The notes under the pieces are model-generated. The model saw only the letters and a program-made list of their open reading frames with translations. It did no database searches and was not told the origin of the DNA. A DNA stretch of 64,000 nt from Cognatishimia sp. WU-CL00825 (lineage in GTDB: Bacteria > Pseudomonadota > Alphaproteobacteria > Rhodobacterales > Rhodobacteraceae). A program made the translations under genes and the position numbers. Positions 56,025-64,000 of the stretch are shown here, piece by piece. The stretch lies in the NCBI RefSeq assembly GCF_040364665.1, contig NZ_BAABWX010000001.1, positions 124,001-188,000 on the forward strand, given 5' to 3'. Every line of letters begins with the position of its first letter. Position 1 is the first letter of the stretch.

Positions 56025-57029
56025 TCAGAACCTGCGCGAGCCTGCGTCGATTGGGCGCCGTCTGAGTTCGTAAGGGGTTATGTCATACTGCGCTCTGAAA
56101 CATTTTGAAAAATGACTGGGCGATGTAAAGCCGGTCATCAGCGCAATCTGGGCAATCTCAAAGTGGGTTTGAACAAGCAGGCGGTATGCTTCTTCAAGGC
56201 GAATGCGACTATAGTGTTTTTTGGGCGATTGTCCGATATATTTCTTGAACAAACGCTCTAGTTGGCGCGTCGAGATATTCAACTTCGAGGCCAGTAAATT
56301 GGGCGATGCAGGAAACTCGAGGTTTTTTTCCATTTCCGAAATCGCCCTAGATACCGTCGGATGCAGCACGCTGACACTATTTGGGGCTCCTACATCCACG
56401 GCGGCCTGCATCAGTCGGGTCTTGCGGTAACACATGCTGTCGGCGACCAGGTTGGCAAACGACGCTCCATGATCTTCTTCTATGAAATCTAGAAACAGGT
56501 CGATGCTGGAGGTGCCTCCAGAGGCAGAACAGCGGTTTCCAACGCTGATATGTGTGCGTGAACTTAGCGGGGTTTCTGGAAATTGTTCCATAAAGCCAAC
56601 GCGGTACCAAGGGTGAATTGCCGCGTCATGGCCAGTCATCAATCCTGTCCGGGCCAGTATGATTGATCCTGTTCCCAAAGCTGTTAGGCGCACGCCCGAG
56701 CGCACATGTTTCCACAACCACACCTTAAGCCGAGACACATCTACATTATAGGCATTTTCACCGGAAACGACGACCAGATCATCGACCAACGATAGTGCAG
56801 ACAGGTCGCCTTCGGTGCTTTGACGCATGCCGGTGCTTGCGACGACTTCCCCGGTTTTGACAGCGACGATGCGCCAAGAATACAGGTTCAGATCCGCAAC
56901 AAGATTGGCATTCTGCAGGGCCTCTATGGCCGATGCCAGCGACAATGCAGAGAACCCTTCGACCAACAAAAAATCGAAATGATGGGTGAACGCCAAAGTG
57001 TGTGTAAGTTCTGTTTTGCTGTCTGTCAT
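56025..57029 (-). CDS. GlxA-family transcriptional regulator (DJ-1/PfpI plus AraC domains)
   Basis: 334 residues from ATG 57029 (MTDSKTELTHTLAF); the frame extends to 57134. The first 190 residues are DJ-1-like (FDFLLVEGFSALSLASAIEAL, ALGTGSIILARTGLM; the usual Cys is Gly here). The C-terminal half has two AraC helix-turn-helix units (LLASKLNISTRQLERLFKKYIGQSPKKHY and IAQIALMTGFTSPSHFSKCFRAQY). Relatives such as GbdR and CdhR sense glycine betaine or carnitine. Its place beside an MttB-type gene fits quaternary-amine control, which is inference. Confidence 0.9.
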   Translation of the reverse strand: MTDSKTELTHTLAFTHHFDFLLVEGFSALSLASAIEALQNANLVADLNLYSWRIVAVKTGEVVASTGMRQSTEGDLSALSLVDDLVVVSGENAYNVDVSRLKVWLWKHVRSGVRLTALGTGSIILARTGLMTGHDAAIHPWYRVGFMEQFPETPLSSRTHISVGNRCSASGGTSSIDLFLDFIEEDHGASFANLVADSMCYRKTRLMQAAVDVGAPNSVSVLHPTVSRAISEMEKNLEFPASPNLLASKLNISTRQLERLFKKYIGQSPKKHYSRIRLEEAYRLLVQTHFEIAQIALMTGFTSPSHFSKCFRAQYDITPYELRRRPIDAGSRRF

Positions 57030-57172
57030 CGGCCACTGGTGGAAAAATGAGGATAGAAACTGCCTGCAAAGTGCAGACCGCGTAGCTAAAAGAATACGCC
57101 CAATATGTACGAGCACATTTGGCCTCGTGACCAAGCTTTCAAATTCAAGCCACTCAGTTTAGGGCGCGTTTC

Positions 57173-58735
57173 TTACAAAAGCTCCTTTGGTAGGTAGATC
57201 GGGAAAGTCTCTCGTATCCGTTGATCCAGCTCGGGCGACAAAGCAGCAGACGTACGCCCGGCCAGTATCTGATCTTTCTTTTTGACAGCTGCGGCAATCA
57301 GCTCTGGTTTGCCGACTTCGGCCCACTCTTTTGGCGAAAGGCGATCGCTCAATTCAGGATAAAAATACTCGGTCTGCATTTTCGCTAGAGTTTGCGCTTC
57401 GCTCAGATAATGGCCAGGCCCCTCAAGGCACACGGATTTTATCCGTTCAATATCAAGGTTTTCGTCACTCACCTCTAAGCCACGCACTGTGCGCAGGCAT
57501 TGGCCCAAAACATCGTTGTCGATAATAAGACCTTCGAGCGAGAACCCAAGCAAAGATCCGTACATGCCCGCAGCTTCATAAACCATGTTCAGGCCCGCAA
57601 GACCGGCGGTGACATTGCCAATGCCGTGTTCTGATCCGGCTTGTGCATCCGGGAATTTGGCGTCTGCCATGCCACCGGGCGCACCAGTGGGCAGATCGTA
57701 ATGCTGGCCCATTTGAGCGCAGGCAGCGGTCAATATCGCCTGTTCGGCAGAGCCAGAACACATCGCACCGCTGCGCAGATCCGCAACAAATGGCCAGGTA
57801 CCAAACACAGCTGGCGCACCCGGTTGAATGGCCTGCACATAGACCAGACCCGCAAGGCATTCTGCAACGGCCTGGGCCAATGCGCCAGCCAGAGGGGCAG
57901 GGGCGGTGGCACCTGCTTGACCCGCCGACAGCAGCAGCACAGGCATGCCAGCTTTGATGCAGGTTTCCATGACCTCACAGGATTCAGTTGCAAACTTCAA
58001 AGGCGGGACAACAAAGCAATTTGAGTTCAACACAAAGGGTCGCGCACGCCATGCCGCTTCGCCGCCAGCCACCATATGCAACATGTCGATGCAATCATGC
58101 GCAAATGCATCTTCGGTGAAAGCCGTACCGATATGTTTTGTTGTGCCGACAATCGAGGCATAAAGCGTGTTTAGATCCATCGCGCGGTTATCGGTGATAT
58201 CCCGAGCGATCAGACAACGTTGAAAGAAATGCACATTGTCCAAATGATCGACAATTTTGGCTGCCTGGAACAAATGCTCTAATGTGCTTTCTTCGTATTC
58301 TCCGGTTTGTAAATTCGCCAAATGAACCGCAGCGCCTGCCGTTCCATAGTGCACCCGTGTGCCAGACAGCGTCAGATCGTGTTTGGGGTCACGGGCAAAT
58401 AAAGTCATCTGCCGGTTTGCATCCTTTAAGGCCTTGTCGATAATGGTTCTGGGAAAGCGAATCCGCTCATCTTTTGGCGAATAGACCGCCCCATAGGCGC
58501 GCATGGCTTTAACCCCAGACTCGGGGGCCAATGACAATCCAATTTCTTCAAGAATTTGCACTGCTGCTTCGTGGATCCTGACGACTTCGGCCTCTGTGAG
58601 CGGTTTATACTGGCCACCCGTCATGCCGGGGCGCACTGGGCGCATATCAGCGGCCAATGGTGCAGCGCGCATCATTTTTCGCGCGTTACGGCCTCCGGAT
58701 CGACGCGACGGTCTTGCGGTTTTTTGATCATCCAT
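57173..58735 (-). CDS. Trimethylamine methyltransferase (MttB) family protein, non-pyrrolysine
   Basis: 520 residues from ATG 58735, with GGGAG upstream; the longer frame start at 58774 is less likely. After a basic N-terminus (about 25 residues), LTEAEVVRIHEAAVQILEEIGLSL, GTAGAAVHLANLQTGEYEE and KHIGTAFTEDAFAHD match the COG5598 family. The frame has no in-frame amber codon, so it is of the non-pyrrolysine type, whose characterised members demethylate glycine betaine, proline betaine or carnitine. No corrinoid protein gene is adjacent. It is divergent from a LysR gene and followed by the GlxA-type gene. Confidence 0.88.
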   Translation of the reverse strand: MDDQKTARPSRRSGGRNARKMMRAAPLAADMRPVRPGMTGGQYKPLTEAEVVRIHEAAVQILEEIGLSLAPESGVKAMRAYGAVYSPKDERIRFPRTIIDKALKDANRQMTLFARDPKHDLTLSGTRVHYGTAGAAVHLANLQTGEYEESTLEHLFQAAKIVDHLDNVHFFQRCLIARDITDNRAMDLNTLYASIVGTTKHIGTAFTEDAFAHDCIDMLHMVAGGEAAWRARPFVLNSNCFVVPPLKFATESCEVMETCIKAGMPVLLLSAGQAGATAPAPLAGALAQAVAECLAGLVYVQAIQPGAPAVFGTWPFVADLRSGAMCSGSAEQAILTAACAQMGQHYDLPTGAPGGMADAKFPDAQAGSEHGIGNVTAGLAGLNMVYEAAGMYGSLLGFSLEGLIIDNDVLGQCLRTVRGLEVSDENLDIERIKSVCLEGPGHYLSEAQTLAKMQTEYFYPELSDRLSPKEWAEVGKPELIAAAVKKKDQILAGRTSAALSPELDQRIRETFPIYLPKELL

Positions 58736-58844
58736 TGCGGGGCTCCCTAGCGCGCGATTGGTCATGAATTTCAAGCAACCTACCTTGATAAATTGCGCAC
58801 ACCTATCGATTGAAGTGACGATATTAATCGGTTATTATGATCAA

Positions 58845-59693
58845 ATGGATCGCGTACTTTTGACCACATTTCTGGACCTTGTTGAGAGTCGAAATTTCAA
58901 TCGAACAGCCGACAATCTGGACATCACCCAATCAACAGTCAGCAACCGCATTCAAACGCTAGAAAAAGATATTGGCGCTGTGCTGTTTGAACGTGGCCGC
59001 GGTGGGGCGACGCCAACGGCTTCGGGGCTGCTGTTTGCCACGCACGCGCGGCAATTGTTGGCCTCTTGGACCCATGCGGTGCGCGATATTGGCGTGCGCA
59101 AAGGGCACGATCGGTTGCTACGCTTGTCAGCCCAGCTGAGCTTGCAACGGTCCATACTTGGCGACTGGGCCTTGGCTCTGCGTCGCGATAATCCGCGTAT
59201 CGCGCTTGATTTGCAGGCAGATTACTCTGCACAGATCATGCGGGATGTCGCCGCCGGGCACGCCGATATTGGCGTGTTATATGCCCCGCAAATGCAACCT
59301 GATGTGCGGGTGCGCAAAGAAGGCGACGAGATTTTTCACATGATGTCCAGCTATGCCACCACGCTGGATCAGGTAAAAGCCGCTAAATATTTCAAAGTTG
59401 GTTACACCGATGCCTTCAGCCGAAGCCACGAAGCGGCTTTACCGGACTTATCAAGCACCTCGATTTCGATGGGCAATGAAACCGTCGCACTGGATCTGAT
59501 GAGCAAAGAAGGGGGAACGGCTTATTTGCCAGCGCGATTTGGCACCACAAAAGGCGGCCAAAATTTGCACAGGGTCAAAGACGCCCCGGTGATCAAACAA
59601 CCGATTTACTCGGTCATCCACCGCAATCGAAAATCCGATCACGACGTGGCCAAAGCCCTCGCAATCCTGCGCCAGATTTTCCACGATACCTAA
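58845..59693 (+). CDS. LysR-family transcriptional regulator
   Basis: 282 residues from ATG 58845. The N-terminal helix-turn-helix is LTTFLDLVESRNFNRTADNLDITQSTVSNRIQTLEKDIGAVLFER, followed by the linker helix and a substrate-binding-like domain (HADIGVLYAPQ). Divergent from the MttB-family gene across about 109 bp, so it probably controls it; the effector is unknown. Confidence 0.92.
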   Translation: MDRVLLTTFLDLVESRNFNRTADNLDITQSTVSNRIQTLEKDIGAVLFERGRGGATPTASGLLFATHARQLLASWTHAVRDIGVRKGHDRLLRLSAQLSLQRSILGDWALALRRDNPRIALDLQADYSAQIMRDVAAGHADIGVLYAPQMQPDVRVRKEGDEIFHMMSSYATTLDQVKAAKYFKVGYTDAFSRSHEAALPDLSSTSISMGNETVALDLMSKEGGTAYLPARFGTTKGGQNLHRVKDAPVIKQPIYSVIHRNRKSDHDVAKALAILRQIFHDT

Positions 59694-59750
59694 GCTTTGG
59701 CGGGATACCCGCATCTCAGGCCATTTTGGAATCAAAGTTCTCGCAAGGTT

Positions 59751-61643
59751 CTACTGAACCCGTGACCAGTTGATGCCTTCGACGTTCACTGTACGCTCAT
59801 CCACGACCTGCACATTAAACTGCATGGGCGACTGCTGATGGGGCTGGCAATTGTTGCTTTGGTCACAAAGCATCTGGGGCGACCATTGGGTTGGGTTTAC
59901 CGCAACAACAATACCGCTTTGCCCAGAAACCTGGGCCTGCCATGTGCCGACCACTTGCACCGGCCCAACCGAAGTCTCGGCATAGCTTTCATACTGGCCG
60001 TTATTGTCATAGGCCACCTTCATATGGATCATGCCATATTGCGACGGAAAGGACGCCTGCCAAACGCCCGTCATGAAAGACACCGCATCTGATCCACCGC
60101 CCTGATTTGGTCCGGGCTGCCCTTGACCGGTTTCGGCCTCAAGGATGGTTTTAGAGGCAAACTCCACGATGGAATAGCACATCGTGACTTTGCCAGCCCG
60201 CGGATCATACCAAGCGTTTATTTCCTGGCAGTCGCGGAATTCAATCTGCAGATCGCGTGGCCAAACAATCTCGTTTTCCAGCTCAACCATGATCTCTCGC
60301 AGGGTGCCATCGCCAAGTACCGCGGCAATAAAGCCGCCAACTTGCCCCTGAGAAGGTTGGAAACTCACATGAATTTTGCCGCCGGGTGTATTTGCGGGAT
60401 GATCGCCGGGGCTATCTGGGCCCAAATCACGCGACACGGTTTTCAGTATGGTTTCCCAGGCTTGCAGCCGCTTGGCGTATTCCCCTTTGCATCGCTCGCG
60501 GGTGCGCGCATCCAGCTGAACCTTGGCTGCAATGGCTTCATAGCGGCTTGGATTTGATCCAAACAAAATGCAAAACGAATTGCGAAACCGTTTGATGTCG
60601 GGGCTATGTTCGTCTTGCCATGGGTTTTTTTGGCCGGATTGTTCGTTCCGCACACCGCTATAAAACCAATATAAAGAGGCAAATTCCGCGAGTTTTTGAA
60701 CAAACAATTCCTCTTCCGGACTGTCAAAATCGCCTTCTTCGACCAGCGACGCAAGCACAAAGGCCGAGAACCCATCTGCGGTATCTTCTTCTGGCCCTGT
60801 GGCGGGCAGGTTGGTTTCACCAATCACCGCGTGGCCTAGTTCGTGAAAAAAGATGCCCAAAGTGGTGCCCAGCATGATTTGCGAGGCGTAGATGTCTTCT
60901 TGGCTCATCCCTTCAAAAGGATTGCCGCCTGTGGTGCCGGGTTGCTCTGGCTGCGGTGCCCCTCCTGTGCCATCAGCCACGGGACCGGGAAATTTTGGTT
61001 TTGGATCGTTCTGGGTGCCACCCGGGGTCGGGAACGGATTGGCCGCGGCAATTTGTTCGATCGTCAAACCATTATAGGCAAAGCGACCGGTGCCTATGGC
61101 GATTATGCCAAAGGTAGGTTCAAACCCAGCTTGATTGGTCAGCTGAAACACCGAAACATCATTCAGCAAAAGATCAATAGATGTCGGACTTTGACGCATG
61201 GTCAGAATGTCAGAGCCATCAAGACGTGCCCGCGCAACGGTCGAAGCCTCTTGTTGAAAGCCACTTGGGGTGCGGGTGAACTTAACCGCCGTGCCATCCT
61301 CTTTGATGGTAAAGGCGATATATTGATCATCTGCCTGTTTATTGACAATAAGCCCGACATAAGCGTCGCTTTCAGACAAAAGCATCACATTGGCATTCAA
61401 CACCCGTTCGCCCTGTTCAACTGGGATCTGCGTGACGTGATAATACAGCACGGCCCCAGCTTCGGTTTGGTTGAAAAAATTGAACCAACCATCCTGTAAC
61501 TTGGCCTCCCATGGCCCATTGACCCCAAGCGGCACAGTATCTGCCAAAGGCCCCAAATGCCGATCTAGTTGTGCCGCGGCCGGGCTGGCGAGGCCAAAGA
61601 AAACAGCGCATAGCAGCGCGACCCAGTTTTTTGGCGAATACAT
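59751..61643 (-). CDS. DUF4344-type secreted metallopeptidase
   Basis: 630 residues with a signal peptide (MYSPKNWVALLCAVFFGLASPAAA). Residues of about 25-200 form a beta-rich domain, about 205-245 are Pro/Gly-rich. HELGH (His267-His271) with ETNLPATGPEEDTADGF completes a HExxH-type zinc site and the DUF4344 layout. The last 100 residues (FMTGVWQASFPSQYGMIHMKV) are another beta domain. Substrate unknown; secretion is likely. It precedes a small secreted protein upstream on the same strand (57-bp gap). Confidence 0.85.
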   Translation of the reverse strand: MYSPKNWVALLCAVFFGLASPAAAQLDRHLGPLADTVPLGVNGPWEAKLQDGWFNFFNQTEAGAVLYYHVTQIPVEQGERVLNANVMLLSESDAYVGLIVNKQADDQYIAFTIKEDGTAVKFTRTPSGFQQEASTVARARLDGSDILTMRQSPTSIDLLLNDVSVFQLTNQAGFEPTFGIIAIGTGRFAYNGLTIEQIAAANPFPTPGGTQNDPKPKFPGPVADGTGGAPQPEQPGTTGGNPFEGMSQEDIYASQIMLGTTLGIFFHELGHAVIGETNLPATGPEEDTADGFSAFVLASLVEEGDFDSPEEELFVQKLAEFASLYWFYSGVRNEQSGQKNPWQDEHSPDIKRFRNSFCILFGSNPSRYEAIAAKVQLDARTRERCKGEYAKRLQAWETILKTVSRDLGPDSPGDHPANTPGGKIHVSFQPSQGQVGGFIAAVLGDGTLREIMVELENEIVWPRDLQIEFRDCQEINAWYDPRAGKVTMCYSIVEFASKTILEAETGQGQPGPNQGGGSDAVSFMTGVWQASFPSQYGMIHMKVAYDNNGQYESYAETSVGPVQVVGTWQAQVSGQSGIVVAVNPTQWSPQMLCDQSNNCQPHQQSPMQFNVQVVDERTVNVEGINWSRVQ

Positions 61644-61699
61644 ATTCTGTCCCCCTCTAAAACGAAATATTTCTTAAAAACGCGGGGCGGCCTTGGCAG

Positions 61700-62155
61700 T
61701 TATTTACAGCGATATTCTGCCGTCACGCCGTCTTCGGACCGGATCACAAACCCACCGTTTCGCATAACCAACTGCATATAAGTCGAGCGATGCGAGGCCC
61801 CGTTTATCCAGAATGCGCCGGTCCCTTGGGTCCCGCCGGTTAAGAAAACTTCAAAATTGATGATTTGTTGCTGACTGTTGCGCAGATCGCCAAAAAGCTG
61901 GACGGTTCCGGGCACCAGATGCCCCTGTCCAGTCATGAGGTAATAATAGATCTGTCGATAGCCCGCAGGTCCGGAGTTGCCAAAATTAGGACTATTCCAC
62001 AGGCTCGCATAAACTTGACCTGCAATCCTGATGCCAGAAAATTCTGCTTCGCAGTGCATCTGCCCAAGCGGTGCTCCCTGGGCCAAAGCTGTGTTCCAAG
62101 AGGCACAGGCGATCCAAAGCGCCGCTGCCAGCCGTTTTGCGAAAGCTTTCCCCAT
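61700..62155 (-). CDS. Secreted protein of unknown family
   Basis: 151 residues with a signal peptide (MGKAFAKRLAAALWIACASWNTALA). The mature part is beta-rich with QVYASLWNSPNFGNSGPAGYRQIYYYL and TGAFWINGASHRST, and two cysteines (CEAEF and the penultimate residue) that could form a disulphide. I do not recognise the family. It is on the same strand just upstream of the DUF4344 peptidase gene and may be cotranscribed with it. Confidence 0.72.
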   Translation of the reverse strand: MGKAFAKRLAAALWIACASWNTALAQGAPLGQMHCEAEFSGIRIAGQVYASLWNSPNFGNSGPAGYRQIYYYLMTGQGHLVPGTVQLFGDLRNSQQQIINFEVFLTGGTQGTGAFWINGASHRSTYMQLVMRNGGFVIRSEDGVTAEYRCK

Positions 62156-62198
62156 CAGACCTCCCCTAACCGCATCAGCATAGCAGAAAAGGACAGTT

Positions 62199-62214
62199 TT
62201 CCCAAATTTGGGAA
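62199..62214. repeat. 16-bp perfect palindrome upstream of the secreted-protein gene
   Basis: TTCCCAAATTTGGGAA lies 44 bp upstream of the ATG at 62155, between it and the end of cobF. Position and symmetry suit an operator for the secreted pair; it lacks a T-run for termination. The rest of this 156-bp gap shows nothing. Confidence 0.45.
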
Positions 62215-62311
62215 CGGTTTGAACATTGGTGGCAGATCTGTTGCCGCGCTAACATGAGAGTTGCTTTGCGTGCCCAGACCAGCCCTGTGTATCCCTATTA
62301 GCGGCTATGGA

Positions 62312-63073
62312 TTATCGGCGCAGCAGGTATATATCCATGATCCAGCCATGCTCGGCGCGGGCCTTGGCGCGGGCCTTGATGATGTCGTCGGCCACGTCAG
62401 ACAGCGGCCCTTCGCACAGGATTTGCTGCGGCATGCCCACATAGGCCCCCCACCAGATCCGCACGCCATTGGGTTGCAGATGCTGAAAAGAACATTGACC
62501 GTCCAGCATGACTGCAACCGTATCTGCCCCCTGTGGCCAGCCTTGGTCGCGCAATTGTCGGCCGGTTGTGATGATCACCGGAGCGCCCAAATCGTTGAGC
62601 GGAATGGCATGCGCAGCAGTCAGCATCTGCAGCGATGTCACGCCGGGTACAACCGAAACAGACAGCGTCATGCCTTGCGCCAAAAGCCGCTCTGCGATCC
62701 GCAAAGTTGAATCGTAAAGCGACGGATCGCCCCAAACCATCAGGGCAACACAAAGGTCATCCCCAGGCTTCTGGCTGGCCTCAGCTGTGATCAACCCCGC
62801 CCAGATCGCAGCCAATTCATCATGCCAGGTGTTCACTCCATCCAGATATTTGGGCGTCTTTTCATCACGTTGCGGGTAATCAAATTCGACCACCTTTGGA
62901 TTGGTCTGCAATATGTCGCGCACAATTATCCGGCGTACATCAGCAAGTTCAGTCTTTTCATCGCCCTTTCTGGGCAACAAAATCACATCCGCACCCTCAA
63001 GCGTGCGGATCGCCTGCAATGTCAAATGTTCGGGATTTCCGGAACCGATGCCAACCAACGACAGACGCATCAT
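62312..63073 (-). CDS. cobF: Precorrin-6A synthase (deacetylating)
   Basis: 253 residues from ATG 63073 (MMRLSLVGIGSGNPEHLTLQAI), preferred over the longer frame to 63100 because it is 4 bp after the cobA stop. SGNPEHLTLQAIRTLEGADVILLPRKG is CobF-specific, VVPGVTSLQMLTAAHAIPL and AVMLDGQCSFQ are typical of this tetrapyrrole methylase. It methylates C-1 and removes acetate in the oxygen-dependent cobalamin pathway, which shows the aerobic route is used. Confidence 0.95.
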   Translation of the reverse strand: MMRLSLVGIGSGNPEHLTLQAIRTLEGADVILLPRKGDEKTELADVRRIIVRDILQTNPKVVEFDYPQRDEKTPKYLDGVNTWHDELAAIWAGLITAEASQKPGDDLCVALMVWGDPSLYDSTLRIAERLLAQGMTLSVSVVPGVTSLQMLTAAHAIPLNDLGAPVIITTGRQLRDQGWPQGADTVAVMLDGQCSFQHLQPNGVRIWWGAYVGMPQQILCEGPLSDVADDIIKARAKARAEHGWIMDIYLLRR

Positions 63074-63077
63074 CCCG

Positions 63078-63797
63078 CTATTCCTCGGCCAATTCGCCAA
63101 ACAAGATCAATCCCGGTGCCGAGGACACATCGCCAGCAAGTTGCTTGGCCAAGGCCTCCATGGTGGTACGTTCCAGGGTCTGATCCGGATGGCTGACGTT
63201 TTCGGCCAACAAGGCCGGGCAATCCCGGCGCAATCCGGTTTGAAACAGCTTTTCCGCCAATTCGGGAAAGGTGCGTTTGGGCATAAACAAAACCGTGGTC
63301 GCGCCAGTGTCTGCCAGGGCTTGCAGGTTCAGATCGCCGGGCAAAGCCCCCGCCACATCATGGCCAGTCACAAATTGCACCCGGCGCGCCACCAACCGAC
63401 GCGTCAAAGGAATGCCAGCCGCCGCCGCTGCCGCGCAGGCCGAGGTGACACCGGGGATAATTTCATAAGAGATCCCAGCCGCCTTAAGCGCTGTGATCTC
63501 TTCTTCCAACCGGCCAAAAATCCCGCTGTCACCTGATTTCAACCGCACAACGCGTGCCCCGCCTGATGCGTAATCCACCAACAGTTGGCTGACATGATCC
63601 TGCTTAGGCGAAGGCCGTCCAGCACGTTTGCCCACGCCAACCAAATCAGCCTCAGATCCAGCATGTTCCAAAATCGGACCAGAGCTCAGATCATCAAATA
63701 AGATCGCATCCGCCTTGCCCAAACGGTCCACGGCCTTCACGGTCAACAGCTCGGGGTCGCCGGGGCCAGAGCTGACAAAACTAACAAATCCGCTCAT
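63078..63797 (-). CDS. cobA: Uroporphyrinogen-III C-methyltransferase
   Basis: About 239 residues from ATG 63797. FVSSGPGDPELLTVKAVDRLGKADAILFDDL is the SUMT signature, GDSGIFGRLEEEI and IPGVTSACAAAAAAGIPLTRR follow. It makes precorrin-2, the branch point to cobalamin and siroheme. Its ATG overlaps the cobB stop (ATGA), and cobF follows by 4 bp; the order is cobB-cobA-cobF. Confidence 0.94.
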   Translation of the reverse strand: MSGFVSFVSSGPGDPELLTVKAVDRLGKADAILFDDLSSGPILEHAGSEADLVGVGKRAGRPSPKQDHVSQLLVDYASGGARVVRLKSGDSGIFGRLEEEITALKAAGISYEIIPGVTSACAAAAAAGIPLTRRLVARRVQFVTGHDVAGALPGDLNLQALADTGATTVLFMPKRTFPELAEKLFQTGLRRDCPALLAENVSHPDQTLERTTMEALAKQLAGDVSSAPGLILFGELAEE

Positions 63798-64000
63798 CAA
63801 GATGCCTCTGCGATTAGGTGAAAGAACGTGCCGGTGACATTGCCTTTGACCGATCCGGTTTCCGGTACCGGATTGCCATCGGCATCGCCAACCTGCGCCA
63901 GGGGCGCGTCAGGTTCTTGCAAAATGGTGGAATAGTGAAATTCGTGCCCGCGCAGCTTTGCGCCAGCTTCAAAGCCTAACATCGGCGCATTCAATGTGGC
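63797..64000 (-). CDS. cobB: Cobyrinate/hydrogenobyrinate a,c-diamide synthase, C-terminal part
   Basis: About 67 C-terminal residues: GFEAGAKLRGHEFHYSTILQ and VTGTFFHLIAEAS match the end of the CobB glutaminase-type domain, in which GHEFHYS carries the catalytic His. The gene runs off the right edge. Stop overlaps the cobA start. Confidence 0.85.
   Translation of the reverse strand, partial: ATLNAPMLGFEAGAKLRGHEFHYSTILQEPDAPLAQVGDADGNPVPETGSVKGNVTGTFFHLIAEAS

Noticed and set aside
57173..58735. Pyrrolysine-containing trimethylamine methyltransferase
   Set aside because: The frame is continuous without an in-frame TAG and no pyl genes are seen, so it is the non-pyrrolysine branch of the family.

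Overview
The window reads as chromosome of a marine Rhodobacterales (Roseobacter-group) alphaproteobacterium. Signs are the divergent urease and urtABCDE loci, a class I (archaeal-type) lysyl-tRNA synthetase, a 47-residue membrane ORF behind gap, the atpHAGDC operon without the Fo genes, a class II ribonucleotide reductase, and aerobic-type cobalamin genes (cobA, cobF, cobB). Gene density is high and most genes are housekeeping. I see no rRNA, tRNA, CRISPR array, integrase or prophage block.

Layout. 1-8.2 kb: ureD-ureA-small ORF-ureB-ureC on the minus strand, divergent from urtABCDE; together they import and hydrolyse urea. 8.2-12.2 kb: an accessory patch with a REP-associated tyrosine transposase (RAYT), eight REP-like hairpins (two inside the RAYT gene), the housekeeping ABC-F gene ettA, and an AT-rich gene resembling putative phage abortive-infection proteins. 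12.2-20.4 kb: GNAT acetyltransferase, nadD, a D,D-carboxypeptidase, then queCDEF behind a clear preQ1-I riboswitch, a TerB-like gene, class I LysRS and a DUF4864 protein. 20.4-30.4 kb: an orphan beta-helix protein, the 47-aa ORF, gap with CceR-like operators, a hybrid histidine kinase with a small molybdopterin-fold secreted protein and a divergent LuxR-type regulator, a frameshifted LpxR-like gene and a Hint-domain protein.

30.4-44.7 kb: rpsD, a hisC-tyrA-like-extensin operon, a DUF2125 protein, a ChaC-like enzyme, an ExbB/MotA-like plus long coiled-coil OmpA-like pair, an M23 peptidase, clpA, gloB and a methyltransferase. 45-50.5 kb: atpHAGDC and an H-type lectin gene. 50.5-64 kb: prs, a DsbA-fold isomerase, an alpha/beta hydrolase, a DUF1489 gene, nrdJ, a GlxA-type regulator next to a non-pyrrolysine MttB homologue with a divergent LysR regulator, two secreted proteins including a DUF4344 metallopeptidase, and cobF-cobA-cobB running off the right edge.

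The strongest non-routine items are the RAYT gene with two in-frame REP hairpins, the preQ1 riboswitch whose pseudoknot would hide the queC ribosome-binding site, the Zorya-like ExbB/OmpA pair (probably envelope-related rather than defence), the kinase/molybdopterin-fold/LuxR signalling module, a one-base frameshift in the LpxR-like gene, and two very small ORFs in conserved-looking positions (ureA-ureB and behind gap). All names rest on reading motifs and recalling families; no database search was run.
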